Made by a program: the position numbers and the translations under genes
In this document: piece by piece, positions 52,076-61,503 of the stretch
Position numbering within the stretch: the first letter of the stretch is position 1
Layout: every line of letters starts with the position of its first letter
Source: JBOGNO01 sp050747245
GTDB lineage: Bacteria > Acidobacteriota > Terriglobia > Acidiferrales > UBA7541
Length of the DNA: 64,000 nt
Direction: 5' to 3'
Assembly (NCBI GenBank): GCA_050747245.1
Contig: JBOGNO010000001.1
Span: forward strand, 186,001 to 250,000
The notes under the pieces: model-generated
The model's database searches: none
What the model was told of the DNA's origin: nothing
What the model saw: only the letters and a program-made list of their open reading frames with translations

Positions 52076-52681
52076 TTGCCGGCGAAAATTTTCGTCGCGT
52101 CGTCGAATCCGGGAAAGCTACGCGAATACCGCGAACTTGCCCGAGCCACAAGCCTCGCGCTCGAAGCGATTCAAGATTTCGGCTCGCTACCTCACTTCGA
52201 AGAATCCGCGCCGACATTTGCAGAAAATGCCGCAGGCAAGGCGCTGCATTACAGCCGTTTCGCGCCCGGCCCGGTGATCGCAGATGATTCCGGCCTCGTC
52301 GTAGCGGCGCTCGGCGGCGCTCCGGGCGTTCACTCCGCGCGCTACGCCGGAACGAATGCCACGGACGCGCAGCGCGTCGATAAGCTTTTGCGCGAGATGC
52401 GCGGCAAGACCGGCGGAGAGCGAAGCGCACGCTTCATCTGCGTTGTGGCGCTCGCCGAACGCGGCGAGGTGCGCGCAGTTATTTCGGATTCGGCCGAAGG
52501 CCAGCTTCTCGCATCGCCGCGCGGCAGCGGAGGATTCGGCTACGATCCCATTTTCTTCCTCCCGCACGTGAGAAAAACATTCGCGGAAATTTCCGGCGAA
52601 GAGAAAAACGCGCTCTCTCATAGAGGCAAGGCGTTTTTCAAGCTCGCTCGCTTTCTTGCGGCGCCGCATTGCGAAATGTAA
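52076..52681 (+). CDS. rdgB: XTP/dITP pyrophosphatase (RdgB/HAM1)
   Basis: A 201-residue house-cleaning enzyme that hydrolyses non-canonical purine triphosphates. The signature is IFVASSNPGKLREY at the start, ADDSGLVVAALGGAPGVHSARYAG in the middle and GFGYDPIFFLP near the end. SHRGKAF, which binds the base, is at about 182-188. The start is TTG, 12 bases after the rph stop, and the pair is probably co-transcribed. Confidence 0.94.
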   Translation: MPAKIFVASSNPGKLREYRELARATSLALEAIQDFGSLPHFEESAPTFAENAAGKALHYSRFAPGPVIADDSGLVVAALGGAPGVHSARYAGTNATDAQRVDKLLREMRGKTGGERSARFICVVALAERGEVRAVISDSAEGQLLASPRGSGGFGYDPIFFLPHVRKTFAEISGEEKNALSHRGKAFFKLARFLAAPHCEM

Positions 52682-52798
52682 CGAGAGCCGTCGCGCGCGT
52701 GAACTCGCACTCCGGGTGCCTTTCCATATCGCAAGCAATTTAACTTGCGCGTATGAGCCGGCGGGAGTACAAAGGGGCATCCACTCCGGAGGCCGCTC

Positions 52799-54124
52799 AT
52801 GGCAGCGCCAGCGACTTCACTGGACATTCGTCACTCTCTTCTCCGCCGAATCGCCGAAGCACGCGAGAGGACGGATGCGCTTTTTGCGATCGTGCGGCCC
52901 GGTTCGCTCTACGAGCGGCCGATTCCGGAACGCCACCGGCTGGTTTTCTATCTCGGGCATCTGGAAGCCTTCGACTGGAATCTCCTCGGAGAATGGACGC
53001 TCGACCTTGGCCCTTTTAAACCCGGATTCGACAAGCTCTTCGCGTTCGGAATCGATCCCGTCGGAGGCCATCTCCCCGCCGACGGCGCGAATGAGTGGCC
53101 GCAAATCCCGGAAATTCACGCTTACGTGCTGGGGGTGCGCACAGAACTCGATCGTGCCCTGGCATCCGCACGCGTCGCGCCGCGCGCACGCGAATATTTC
53201 GACAATGGCTGGCTGCTGAACACAGCCCTCGAGCATCGCCTGATGCACGCGGAGACCATCGCCTATCTGATTCACCATCTGCCCTACCATCGGAAGTACA
53301 GTCTGCGGGAAAGGCATCTCTCTTCGAGCGGCAGCGCTCCGGCACGAAAGGTGCAAATCCCGGCGGGCGAGGTGACCCTGGGCCTGGAGCGCGGCTCAGG
53401 ATTCGGATGGGACAATGAGTTCGAGGCTCATCGCGTGCACGTCGAAAAATTTTCCGTGGACGCCTATCCGGTGACAAATGGACAGTTTGCCGATTTCGTC
53501 GCCGCGGGCGGTTATGCCGAGCGGGCTTGCTGGACGGCGGATGATTTCAACTGGATCCGGGATCGCGGAATGCCGCATCCGCTGCTATGGATTCGCCACG
53601 AGAACGAGTGGTTTTATCGCGGGATGTTTGACGAGATTCTTTTGCCGCTCGATTGGCCCGTGTACGTGAGCCACGCGGAGGCATCCGCTTATGCGCGATG
53701 GAAGAACGCCAAACTCCCCACCGAAGCGCAGTGGCATCGCGCCGCTTACGGCACGCCTTCGGGATATGAGAACGCGTTTCCGTGGGGATGGGGAACGCCG
53801 GACGCCACGCGCGGAAATTTCGATTTCCATCGCTGGGATGCCGCGCCGGTGACATCCCATCCAGCGGGCCGCAGCGCATTCGGCGCGGGCGACCTCGTTG
53901 GCAATGGCTGGGAGTGGACTTCCACGGTTTTTGCGCCGTTCCGCGGATTCCGCCCGGCGCCGTTCTACCCCGGCTATTCCGCCGATTTCTTCGACGGCCG
54001 GCATTACGTGATGAAAGGCGGATCGTCGCGCACGGCGGCGTGCATGCTTCGGCGGTCTTTCCGCAACTGGTTCCAACCGCACTACCCGTATATTTACGCG
54101 AAATTCCGCTGCGTGGAAGATTGA
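52799..54124 (+). CDS. egtB: EgtB-type sulfoxide synthase (ergothioneine pathway)
   Basis: A 441-residue iron enzyme that joins a sulfur donor to trimethylated histidine. The N-terminal DinB-like domain has the iron ligands: YLGHLEAFDWN, and EHRLMH-A-E, a H-x3-H-x-E pattern. The C-terminal part is a formylglycine-enzyme (FGE-sulfatase) fold, with DLVGNGWEWTST and MKGGSSRTAACMLRRSFRNWF. CCGGAGG precedes the ATG. egtD follows after three bases. Known acidobacterial EgtB from Chloracidobacterium uses cysteine directly, which would fit the absence of egtA and egtC here. Confidence 0.9.
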   Translation: MAAPATSLDIRHSLLRRIAEARERTDALFAIVRPGSLYERPIPERHRLVFYLGHLEAFDWNLLGEWTLDLGPFKPGFDKLFAFGIDPVGGHLPADGANEWPQIPEIHAYVLGVRTELDRALASARVAPRAREYFDNGWLLNTALEHRLMHAETIAYLIHHLPYHRKYSLRERHLSSSGSAPARKVQIPAGEVTLGLERGSGFGWDNEFEAHRVHVEKFSVDAYPVTNGQFADFVAAGGYAERACWTADDFNWIRDRGMPHPLLWIRHENEWFYRGMFDEILLPLDWPVYVSHAEASAYARWKNAKLPTEAQWHRAAYGTPSGYENAFPWGWGTPDATRGNFDFHRWDAAPVTSHPAGRSAFGAGDLVGNGWEWTSTVFAPFRGFRPAPFYPGYSADFFDGRHYVMKGGSSRTAACMLRRSFRNWFQPHYPYIYAKFRCVED

Positions 54125-54127
54125 ACG

Positions 54128-55114
54128 GTGAATCCCTCAGTGCACACCCGGTTCGAACCGGAGGCGGGATTTTCGCTGGAGGAATTCGCGCGCGACGTTC
54201 GTGCCGGACTCTCGTGCGCTCCGCAGAAGGAACTGCCGTCGAAATATTTCTACGATGAAGTAGGCTCGGCGCTCTTTGAAGCTATTTGCGCGCTGCCGGA
54301 ATACGGCCTTTCTCGCGCGGGCAACCGGCTGCTCGAGCTGCATGCGGAGGCCATGGTGTCGCACCTGCGGCTGCCCGCGATCGTCGCCGAACTCGGAAGC
54401 GGCAGCGGAAAGCAAACGCGCTGGCTGCTCGAAGCGCTGTCCCGGCTTCAACCTGTAAAATATTTTCCGATTGATATCTCACGCACCGCACTGCGCCTGT
54501 GCCACCAGGAACTCGGCCACATGGATTCCGTCAGCATCGTGGGATTCGAGCGGCTTTATCTCGATGGCTTGCTGGAGGCCGCGGCGCGGCGCCAGCCTGG
54601 AGAAAGCCTGCTCGTCCTGTTTCTCGGGAGCACGATAGGAAATTTTGACCGGCCTGCGGGCGAAAAATTTCTCCGCCAAATCCGCCGGATTCTATTTCCG
54701 GGCGACTCCCTGCTGCTCGCCACGGATCTACTGAAACCCGTCGAGCAGCTCCTGCGCGCCTATGACGACCCGGCGGGCGTGACCGCGGCGTTCAATCGCA
54801 ATCTTCTGGCGCGCATGAATCGCGAGCTCGAGGCCAATTTTGATCTTTCGCGGTTCCGGCACGAGGCGCGCTGGAATGCGAACGAAGCCAGAATCGAAAT
54901 GCACCTGCGATCTCTAGTGTCGCAGAGAGTCACCATCCCCAGAGCGCACCTTGAGTTTACCCTCAGCGAAGACGAATCCATTTGGACGGAAAGCTCGCAC
55001 AAATTCGACTGTACGGATGTCGTGCGGCTGGGCAAGCGGACCGGCTACCGCTGCATCGCACAGTGGGTGGATCAGGAATGGCCCTTCGCTCAGAGCCTGA
55101 TGCTGGCCGCCTGA
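54128..55114 (+). CDS. egtD: L-histidine N-alpha-methyltransferase (EgtD)
   Basis: A 328-residue SAM-dependent enzyme that trimethylates histidine to hercynine, the substrate of EgtB. AVELGSGSGKQTRWLLEAL is the SAM site, followed by KYFPIDISRTAL, LFLGSTIGNFDRPAGEKF and LLATDLLKP. YFYDEVGSALFEAICALPEYGLSR is the family opening. The GTG start lies three bases after the egtB stop. Methylation and C-S bond formation are therefore made from one transcript. Confidence 0.93.
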   Translation: MNPSVHTRFEPEAGFSLEEFARDVRAGLSCAPQKELPSKYFYDEVGSALFEAICALPEYGLSRAGNRLLELHAEAMVSHLRLPAIVAELGSGSGKQTRWLLEALSRLQPVKYFPIDISRTALRLCHQELGHMDSVSIVGFERLYLDGLLEAAARRQPGESLLVLFLGSTIGNFDRPAGEKFLRQIRRILFPGDSLLLATDLLKPVEQLLRAYDDPAGVTAAFNRNLLARMNRELEANFDLSRFRHEARWNANEARIEMHLRSLVSQRVTIPRAHLEFTLSEDESIWTESSHKFDCTDVVRLGKRTGYRCIAQWVDQEWPFAQSLMLAA

Positions 55115-55131
55115 TTTTTTCGAGGAATCAA

Positions 55132-55416
55132 ATGGCGCGAGCAATTTGGAACGGCGCGGTGCTGGCGGAATCGAACAATTGCGTGATGGTGGAAGGAAAC
55201 CACTATTTCCCGGCCGCCTCCGTCCATAGCGAATACCTGAAGCCCAGCGACACGCACACCGTATGTCCGTGGAAAGGCACGGCGAGTTACTACCACGTCG
55301 AGGTGAACGGCCAGCGCAACGCCGATGCCGCCTGGTACTATCCGCAGCCGAGCGCCGCCGCGGCGGAAATTCAGGATCACGTGGCATTCTGGCGTGGCGT
55401 GCGCATCGAACCCTGA
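55132..55416 (+). CDS. DUF427 family protein
   Basis: A 94-residue cytoplasmic protein. ARAIWNGAVLAESNNCVMVEGNHYFPA and TVCPWKGTASYYHV are the DUF427 signature, a small beta-barrel of unknown function often found near metabolic genes. GAGGAA lies six bases before the ATG. It follows egtD by 17 bases and is probably in the same operon. Confidence 0.92.
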   Translation: MARAIWNGAVLAESNNCVMVEGNHYFPAASVHSEYLKPSDTHTVCPWKGTASYYHVEVNGQRNADAAWYYPQPSAAAAEIQDHVAFWRGVRIEP

Positions 55417-55426
55417 AGCGACGCCG

Positions 55427-56221
55427 CTAAAATCGGCCGATGCGCTGAAGTACAAAATACGCGAGCCCGCTCAACGAATCGATGCCTGTGTGCAGAATCA
55501 TTCCCGGACGCAGGCTCCGGCGCCAGTACGCCAGAAATCCGAAGATCAAGCCCAGGCCAGTAATGACGGCCATGTTGGAGATGCCCTGATAGCTATGCGC
55601 CGAACCGAAAATCAGGGCTTGCAACACTACGGCAAGCCAGGCCATTCCCGTCCAACGTTTGAAGATTTCTTGAAGATAACCGCGAAAGACGAGTTCTTCG
55701 CAAATGCCGGCGCTCACAGCCACCAGTATCCAGATTATCAGCTGCAGTCCTGTGCGCGGCAGGATGAATCGCGCGGTCGCTCGGGATTTCTCCGCGTCCC
55801 GTGCTATCGCCTCGAGCGATCCGCCGTGAATCGCAATCTGAATTCCGACGGACATCACCAGCACGCATCCCCATCCGAGTGCCGCAATGCCCGCGTCGCG
55901 CAGAGCATCCATTTCGCTGTTCCAACGCCCTCCGATGAGTTCCGGGAGACGAATGACGCCCGAGCGTCTTATGCCCCAGACCACGTACGCCGCAAGAATC
56001 CACTCAAAGGCCAGAGCATAGGCGTAGTACATATAAATGACTCGGTGCTCCTGCAGCGCCGGATTTCCGAGAAGTTGCCTGTTTCGGAAATATTCGAACA
56101 CCGATGTGATGAGAATGAATCCCAGCAGGCAGGCGGTGTGCCAGACCGGCGCGATGGGCCGGCGCGGATTGGGTTGCGGCTCCGTCAACGAACTTGGATT
56201 CGTTTCCAAGTGGACTCCCAA
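55427..56221 (-). CDS. CPBP-family intramembrane metalloprotease
   Basis: A 264-residue membrane protein with about seven helices. The catalytic motifs are EELVFRGYLQ (two glutamates and Arg), FGSAHSYQG (His) and LRPGMILHTGID (His). Such Abi/CPBP proteases cleave within the membrane or act in bacteriocin immunity. The start is uncertain: TTG at 56221 gives the full frame, but a later start before the first helix is possible. It converges with the DUF427 gene. Confidence 0.87.
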   Translation of the reverse strand: MGVHLETNPSSLTEPQPNPRRPIAPVWHTACLLGFILITSVFEYFRNRQLLGNPALQEHRVIYMYYAYALAFEWILAAYVVWGIRRSGVIRLPELIGGRWNSEMDALRDAGIAALGWGCVLVMSVGIQIAIHGGSLEAIARDAEKSRATARFILPRTGLQLIIWILVAVSAGICEELVFRGYLQEIFKRWTGMAWLAVVLQALIFGSAHSYQGISNMAVITGLGLIFGFLAYWRRSLRPGMILHTGIDSLSGLAYFVLQRIGRF

Positions 56222-56333
56222 GCACGCTCACGCGGTTTCTTAGGAAGTCTGACAATAGCATGCAATCGGGACGGCTCGTGCGCCTTCCGAAACGCAAATG
56301 CGGCTGTGATATATTTCTCGGCCGGGTGAATCC

Positions 56334-57047
<714 letters not shown>

Positions 57048-57175
57048 TTTTGGCAGTGGCATCACTGTGGCGTTTCGCGCAAATGGCGCCGCGTTGCGGT
57101 GGACTCCGCGCTGCGGCTGGACTACATTCGATGCGTCTGCGCCGAGGATCACGGGCGCTCGTGGGAGATTCTTGG

Positions 57176-57631
57176 ATGAATTTGTGCACGGGAAAAGAAG
57201 CAGCGGAGCGCGTGCAGGGATTGCTGAACGCGAAATTCCAAGTGCATGCTCAATCCGTGGAGTTGACGATAAAAAATATATTTGCGCTCGATCCTGTCGG
57301 GAAGGTGGATTTCGGGGGCGGCGAATATCAGGCCGCGGGCCGCGTGGAAATCGCGCGAACGCGAGTGAACCCCGAGGACCGCTACACGTGGTGGAGCCTC
57401 GGGCGCGGGGTTTATATCGCGGAGCTGAATGAAACGCTCGAGCTCGCCGACAATGAATTTGCCCTATTGCTGCCCGAATCGCGGCTGCTCCGCGCGGGCG
57501 CCAGCCACGCGGAAGTATTTCTCCGAGGCCGCGTGGAACCGATCGAAGTCCTGCTTACCGTCCACACTGCGCGCGCCGATTTCAAAGAAAACGCGCGCAT
57601 ATCCAGCCTGCGCCTCTTCCGCATGGAATGA
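57176..57631 (+). CDS. dCTP deaminase/dUTPase-like protein
   Basis: A 151-residue protein. The pattern resembles the dCTP-deaminase branch of the trimeric dUTPase fold (RVNPEDRYTWWSLGRGVYIAELNETLELADNEFALLLPESRLLRAGASHAEVFLRGRVEPIEVLLTV). The catalytic arginine/serine motif of full-length DCD is not clear, so activity is uncertain. I chose the ATG at 57176 with GGGAG upstream; the longer frames overlapping nth are not supported. Confidence 0.75.
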   Translation: MNLCTGKEAAERVQGLLNAKFQVHAQSVELTIKNIFALDPVGKVDFGGGEYQAAGRVEIARTRVNPEDRYTWWSLGRGVYIAELNETLELADNEFALLLPESRLLRAGASHAEVFLRGRVEPIEVLLTVHTARADFKENARISSLRLFRME

Positions 57632-57673
57632 GCGCAACCGCCCTCGCGAATCCCTGTGCTAAAATTGCATTGT

Positions 57674-57750
57674 CGGGGCGTAGCGCAGCCTGGTAGCGCG
57701 CCTGCCTTGGGCGCAGGAGGTCCGGAGTTCAAATCTCCGCGCCCCGACCA
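57674..57750 (+). tRNA. tRNA-Pro (TGG anticodon)
   Basis: Acceptor CGGGGCG/CGCCCCG, D-stem GCGC, anticodon stem CCTGC/GCAGG with loop CTTGGGC (anticodon TGG), T-arm CGGAG-TTCAAAT-CTCCG, and an encoded ACCA end (57747-57750). Confidence 0.97.
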
Positions 57751-57973
57751 ACCGCCCAGATACCTTCCGTGCACCATCTAGCGGACACCCGTCCGCGCGC
57801 CGGTAAGGTGGTTCGAGCAATTCGCGAACACCACGCAGGTTTCTTCAGCGTGAATTGCCCGACCGTTGCAAACCTCCCTCAATTCAGTTCAGTGCCGCGC
57901 GGTACAGAAATCGTATAAAATCGTATTGACCAGGAGCGAGTAATCGGATTACATGGTATAAAGGAGACGTTCG

Positions 57974-58381
57974 ATGGACGCGCGTGAATTGCTGAAACCA
58001 CGCGAAGCGGCACGGGCGCTGGGAATCAGCTACCCAACACTGAAGCAATGGATTTATCACCGCAAGCTCCGCACAGTGAAAACCGCCGGCGGGCATCACC
58101 GCATTGCCGCGCGCGAGCTTGACCGCTTCCTGCCGCGCGCGGATAAAGGCGATCCGAAAACGCAGCGAAATTTCCGGCGCATTAGCGGACGCAATCAGCT
58201 TGTCGGCAGAGTCGTGGAAATTCGCACCAGCGGCTTGCTCGCCCAGGTGAAACTTGCGATCGGCGGACAATTTATCACCTCCATTATCACGGCCGATGCC
58301 GCGCGCGAATTGCGTCTCAAAAAAGGCGACACCGTCGCCGCGCTCATTAAGTCCACGGAAGTAATGATTATCCGCCCGTGA
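57974..58381 (+). CDS. Helix-turn-helix/molbindin (TOBE) protein of the molybdate operon
   Basis: A 135-residue protein. The N-terminal 52 residues form an excisionase/MerR-like helix-turn-helix (KPREAARALGISYPTLKQWIYHRKLRTVKTAGGHHRI). About 70-133 is one Mop/TOBE domain (GRNQLVGRVVEIRTSGLLAQVKLAIGGQFITSIITADAARELRLKKGD), which binds molybdate. This combines a DNA-binding and a molybdate-sensing part in one short protein, a possible ModE substitute. A good ribosome binding site (AAAGGAG) precedes the ATG. modA follows 30 bases later. Confidence 0.9.
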   Translation: MDARELLKPREAARALGISYPTLKQWIYHRKLRTVKTAGGHHRIAARELDRFLPRADKGDPKTQRNFRRISGRNQLVGRVVEIRTSGLLAQVKLAIGGQFITSIITADAARELRLKKGDTVAALIKSTEVMIIRP

Positions 58382-58411
58382 ACCGCATGCAACTGCTTCC
58401 GAGGTGACGCG

Positions 58412-59224
58412 TTGCGTAGAACTCTCATCCTGGCCCTGGCATGCTTCGCTCTATCTCCGGCGTTCGCGGGGCACGGTTCAACTGGGCAAACTAACGTGGG
58501 CCGTTCTCTGCGAATCGCGGCGGCCGCTGATTTGCGATATGCCTTCGAAGAATTGCGCGTGAAGTTTGAAAAGAAAACAGGAATTGACATTGTCTTGACC
58601 TATGGATCCTCCGGGGATTTTTACTCGCAACTGGCCGAGGGCGCGCCCTTCGATCTTTTTTTCTCGGCGGATTTGGAGTATGCAAAAAAACTTGATGCGC
58701 AACAATTAACCGAGCCGGGCTCGCTCGATCGCTATGCCATCGGACGCATCGTCTTGTGGATCCCCGAAAATTCTCCCATTGACGTAGCCCGTCTGCAGAT
58801 GAACGCACTCCTCGATCCCTCCGTTAGAAAAATTGCGGTCGCAAATCCGGAGCACGCGCCCTACGGACGTGCCGCCGTCGCGGCCATCAAACATTCGGGA
58901 CTGTACGAGAAAATTTCCGACAAATTTGTTTTCGGAGAAAATATTTCCCAGACGGCGCAATTCGTCGAGAGCGGGAATGCGCAAATCGGAGTGATTGCGC
59001 TTTCGCTCGCCGTAGCTCCTGCGATGCAGGGAAAAGGCGCCTACTGGAAAATCCCTGGGGATTTTTACGAGCCGATTCAACAGGGCGCGGTGATTATGAA
59101 ATCCTCACCCAACAAGGCCAGCGCCCGCGCCTTCCTCGACTTCTTGCAATCTGCCGACGGAAAGGAAGCCATGCGGCGCTACGGCTTCGAGATTCCCGGC
59201 GACTCGCCGAAGAGCGCCGAATGA
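58412..59224 (+). CDS. modA: Molybdate-binding periplasmic protein
   Basis: A 270-residue substrate-binding protein of the molybdate ABC importer. A signal peptide (ILALACFALSPAFA) precedes AAADLRYAFEELRVKFEKKTG and YGSSGDFYSQLAEGAPFDLFFSADLEYAKKL, which hold the anion-binding Ser and Asp residues. Later ANPEHAPYGRAAVAAIKHSG and ENISQTAQFVESGNAQIG are typical. The start is TTG with GAGGTG five bases upstream. The stop overlaps modB (ATGA). Confidence 0.95.
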   Translation: MRRTLILALACFALSPAFAGHGSTGQTNVGRSLRIAAAADLRYAFEELRVKFEKKTGIDIVLTYGSSGDFYSQLAEGAPFDLFFSADLEYAKKLDAQQLTEPGSLDRYAIGRIVLWIPENSPIDVARLQMNALLDPSVRKIAVANPEHAPYGRAAVAAIKHSGLYEKISDKFVFGENISQTAQFVESGNAQIGVIALSLAVAPAMQGKGAYWKIPGDFYEPIQQGAVIMKSSPNKASARAFLDFLQSADGKEAMRRYGFEIPGDSPKSAE

Positions 59225-59895
59225 GCTGGCAGGCCATGACCTTGAGCTTCAAGCTGGCGCTTTCGGTTTCCGCAATTCTTTTCATCATCGGAATTCCGGT
59301 GGCGCGGTGGATTGCATTTTCACGCGCGCGCTGGAAATTTCTGGTGGAAGCGATTGTGGCGCTTCCGCTGGTTCTACCGCCTACGGTGCTGGGATTTTAC
59401 GTGCTTCTGACGCTGGGCGCGCGCACGCCACTCGGTCGGATGTGCGAAGCAATTTTCGGCCACACGCTTCCCTTCACGTTTGCGGGGCTAGTGGTTGCGT
59501 CCGTGCTGTACAGTTTTCCGTTTGCGGTGCAGCCCTTCGCGGCTTCTTTCGCGGCGGTGGATCCGCGTCTGATCGCAGCTTCCGAGATTTTGGGGGCCTC
59601 GCGCTGGCGGACTTTTTTCCGCGTGATTCTGCCGCTTTCGCGCGCGGGAATCGTCACCGGCATCGTGCTGAGCTTCGCGCATACTCTTGGCGAATTCGGC
59701 GTTGTGCTCATGGTGGGCGGGGATATTCCCGGAGTCACGCGCACGATTTCCATCGACATTTACGACAACGTTCAGGCCCTCAACTACGCCGCCGCGAATC
59801 GCAGTGCGCTGGCTCTGGTCGTAATCTGTTTTCTGATCCTCTCCATCGTGTATCGCTTTAATCGCAAGGCGGGGCCCGCATGGCTGCGCCTTTGA
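59221..59895 (+). CDS. modB: Molybdate ABC transporter permease
   Basis: A 224-residue membrane protein with about five helices. The ABC-permease contact loop EILGASRWRTFFRVILPLSRAGIVTGIVLSFAHTLGEFGVVLMVGG, with the EAA-type sequence and the C-terminal GEFG, identifies ModB. It forms the channel with ModC as ATPase and ModA as donor. It overlaps modA by four bases and modC by 16 bases. Confidence 0.96.
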   Translation: MSWQAMTLSFKLALSVSAILFIIGIPVARWIAFSRARWKFLVEAIVALPLVLPPTVLGFYVLLTLGARTPLGRMCEAIFGHTLPFTFAGLVVASVLYSFPFAVQPFAASFAAVDPRLIAASEILGASRWRTFFRVILPLSRAGIVTGIVLSFAHTLGEFGVVLMVGGDIPGVTRTISIDIYDNVQALNYAAANRSALALVVICFLILSIVYRFNRKAGPAWLRL

Positions 59896-61013
59896 TGCAC
59901 AACCTGCCCGCGGCTGGCGCGCTCCAAGCGCGCCTCGAAAAATCATTTCACTCGTCCGAAGCGCCGGGATTCCACCTCGACGTGACATTCTCCGTGCCGC
60001 GTGGCGTGACAATTCTCTTCGGCCCGTCCGGCTCCGGAAAGACGACCATACTCGAGTGCCTCGCAGGATTGCTGGAACCTGACGCTGGCCGAGTAAGCGT
60101 CGCAGTAAAAGTTTTGTTCGACTCGGAGGCGGGCGTCGCGCTGCCGCCGGGCCGGCGCGGCGTGGGATACGTTTTTCAAAATCTGGCGCTTTTTCCTCAT
60201 CTGAGCGTCGAGGAAAATGTGGGATACGGCCTCGCGGAAGTGAGCCGCGCGGCGCGAGAGGGGCACGTTCGCGGCATCCTGGAAAATTTTCGCATTGATT
60301 CGCTCGCGCGACGGCGCCCCGATGAAATTTCCGGAGGCCAGAGGCAGCGGACGGCGCTGGCGCGTTCGCTGGTGGCCGATCCGTGTCTGCTGCTTCTCGA
60401 TGAGCCGCTCGCGGCGCTGGACTTGCCCGTCAAGAGCCAGATCATCGAAGACCTCAAGTCCTGGAATGAGCGGCACGGCATTCCGATTCTGTGCGTCACG
60501 CACAGTCACCGCGAAGTGTTCGCTCTGGGCGAGCGCGTGATTGTCCTCGACGATGGCCGCATCGCCGCACAGGGCACGCCGCAAGAGGTGCTGCGCGAAC
60601 CGAGGCAGGAGGCCGTTGCGCAGCTCGCGGGGTTCGAGAATATTTTTGACGCCACTGTTGCCGAGCTGCGTGAATCGCAGGGAACCATGCGCTGCCGGCT
60701 CGATGGCTCGGACGTGATGCTCGAAGCGCCCATCGGCAAGATGACCGCTGGAGATTGCCTGCGCATCGCCATCCGCGGCGGCGATATCCTGCTCGCCACC
60801 GCGCGGCCGGAAAAAATCAGCGCGCGAAATATTTTGCCGGGAAGAATCCTCGAGCTGCACAATCGGGGCGCGCGCGTCGAAGCGCGTGTTGCCTGCGGCG
60901 TGGAATTTGTCGCGGAGCTTACGCTGGGCTCGTGCGAAACGCTCGAGCTTGCACGCGGAAGCGCGGTATGGCTCATTATCAAAACTCATTCCTGCCATCT
61001 GCTCGAATCGTAG
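59880..61013 (+). CDS. modC: Molybdate ABC transporter ATPase
   Basis: A 377-residue ATPase. Walker A GPSGSGKTT (about residue 45), signature EISGGQRQR, Walker B LLLLDEPLAALD and the switch His in CVTHSH are intact. The C-terminal 120 residues carry a TOBE domain (about 310-370) that may sense molybdate. The first 20 residues are uncertain; translation could start at an internal ATG near 59895. It overlaps modB by 16 bases. Confidence 0.95.
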   Translation: MAAPLMHNLPAAGALQARLEKSFHSSEAPGFHLDVTFSVPRGVTILFGPSGSGKTTILECLAGLLEPDAGRVSVAVKVLFDSEAGVALPPGRRGVGYVFQNLALFPHLSVEENVGYGLAEVSRAAREGHVRGILENFRIDSLARRRPDEISGGQRQRTALARSLVADPCLLLLDEPLAALDLPVKSQIIEDLKSWNERHGIPILCVTHSHREVFALGERVIVLDDGRIAAQGTPQEVLREPRQEAVAQLAGFENIFDATVAELRESQGTMRCRLDGSDVMLEAPIGKMTAGDCLRIAIRGGDILLATARPEKISARNILPGRILELHNRGARVEARVACGVEFVAELTLGSCETLELARGSAVWLIIKTHSCHLLES

Positions 61014-61055
61014 CGGAAGGCCGTATCATCTGAACTCAGTGAGGAGGCTCTGGCC

Positions 61056-61469
61056 ATGCCCGAACTCACCGGCGTCTTGGAGACTTGCCTCTACGTAGAT
61101 GATCTGGACCGAGCTTGCCGGTTTTACGAGAACATTTTCGGATTGGAGCGCATGGAGGGCGATGAACGCTTTCGCGCCTACAATGTTGCCGGACGCGATG
61201 TTCTGATTCTCTTCAAGCGCGGCGCGAGCGCGCAACCCATGAGGTTTCCCGGCGGCACAGTTTCTCCGCACGATGGCTCAGGGCCGTTGCATTTTGCATT
61301 TTCGATTCCCGCGCCAGAACTCGATGCCTGGGAAAAGCATCTTGCGGGAAACGGCATTGCAGTCGAAAGCCGCGTTCAGTGGCCGCGCGGCGGCACCAGC
61401 ATCTACTTCCGCGATCCCGACAACCATCTCGCCGAACTCGCAACTCCGGGCCTGTGGTCCATTTACTGA
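61056..61469 (+). CDS. VOC-family (glyoxalase-fold) protein
   Basis: A 137-residue cytoplasmic protein. LYVDDLDRACRFYENIFGLE and TSIYFRDPDNHLAELATPG form the paired motifs of the vicinal oxygen chelate fold, with His/Glu metal ligands in PLHFAF and the final E-L. It resembles the fosfomycin-resistance/dioxygenase branch but the substrate is unknown. GAGGAGG precedes the ATG. It follows modC by 42 bases. Confidence 0.88.
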   Translation: MPELTGVLETCLYVDDLDRACRFYENIFGLERMEGDERFRAYNVAGRDVLILFKRGASAQPMRFPGGTVSPHDGSGPLHFAFSIPAPELDAWEKHLAGNGIAVESRVQWPRGGTSIYFRDPDNHLAELATPGLWSIY

Positions 61470-61503
61470 ATCCAACGACGCGAGCTCGCACGCGAGGGCA
61501 AAG

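Noticed and set aside
55325..56329. 334-codon + strand frame
   Set aside because: Antisense to the CPBP protease gene and overlapping DUF427; no supporting features.
57900..57973. ModE-type operator before the molybdate operon
   Set aside because: AATCGTATaAAATCGTATT is a short direct repeat, but it does not match the known ModE palindrome; too weak to call.
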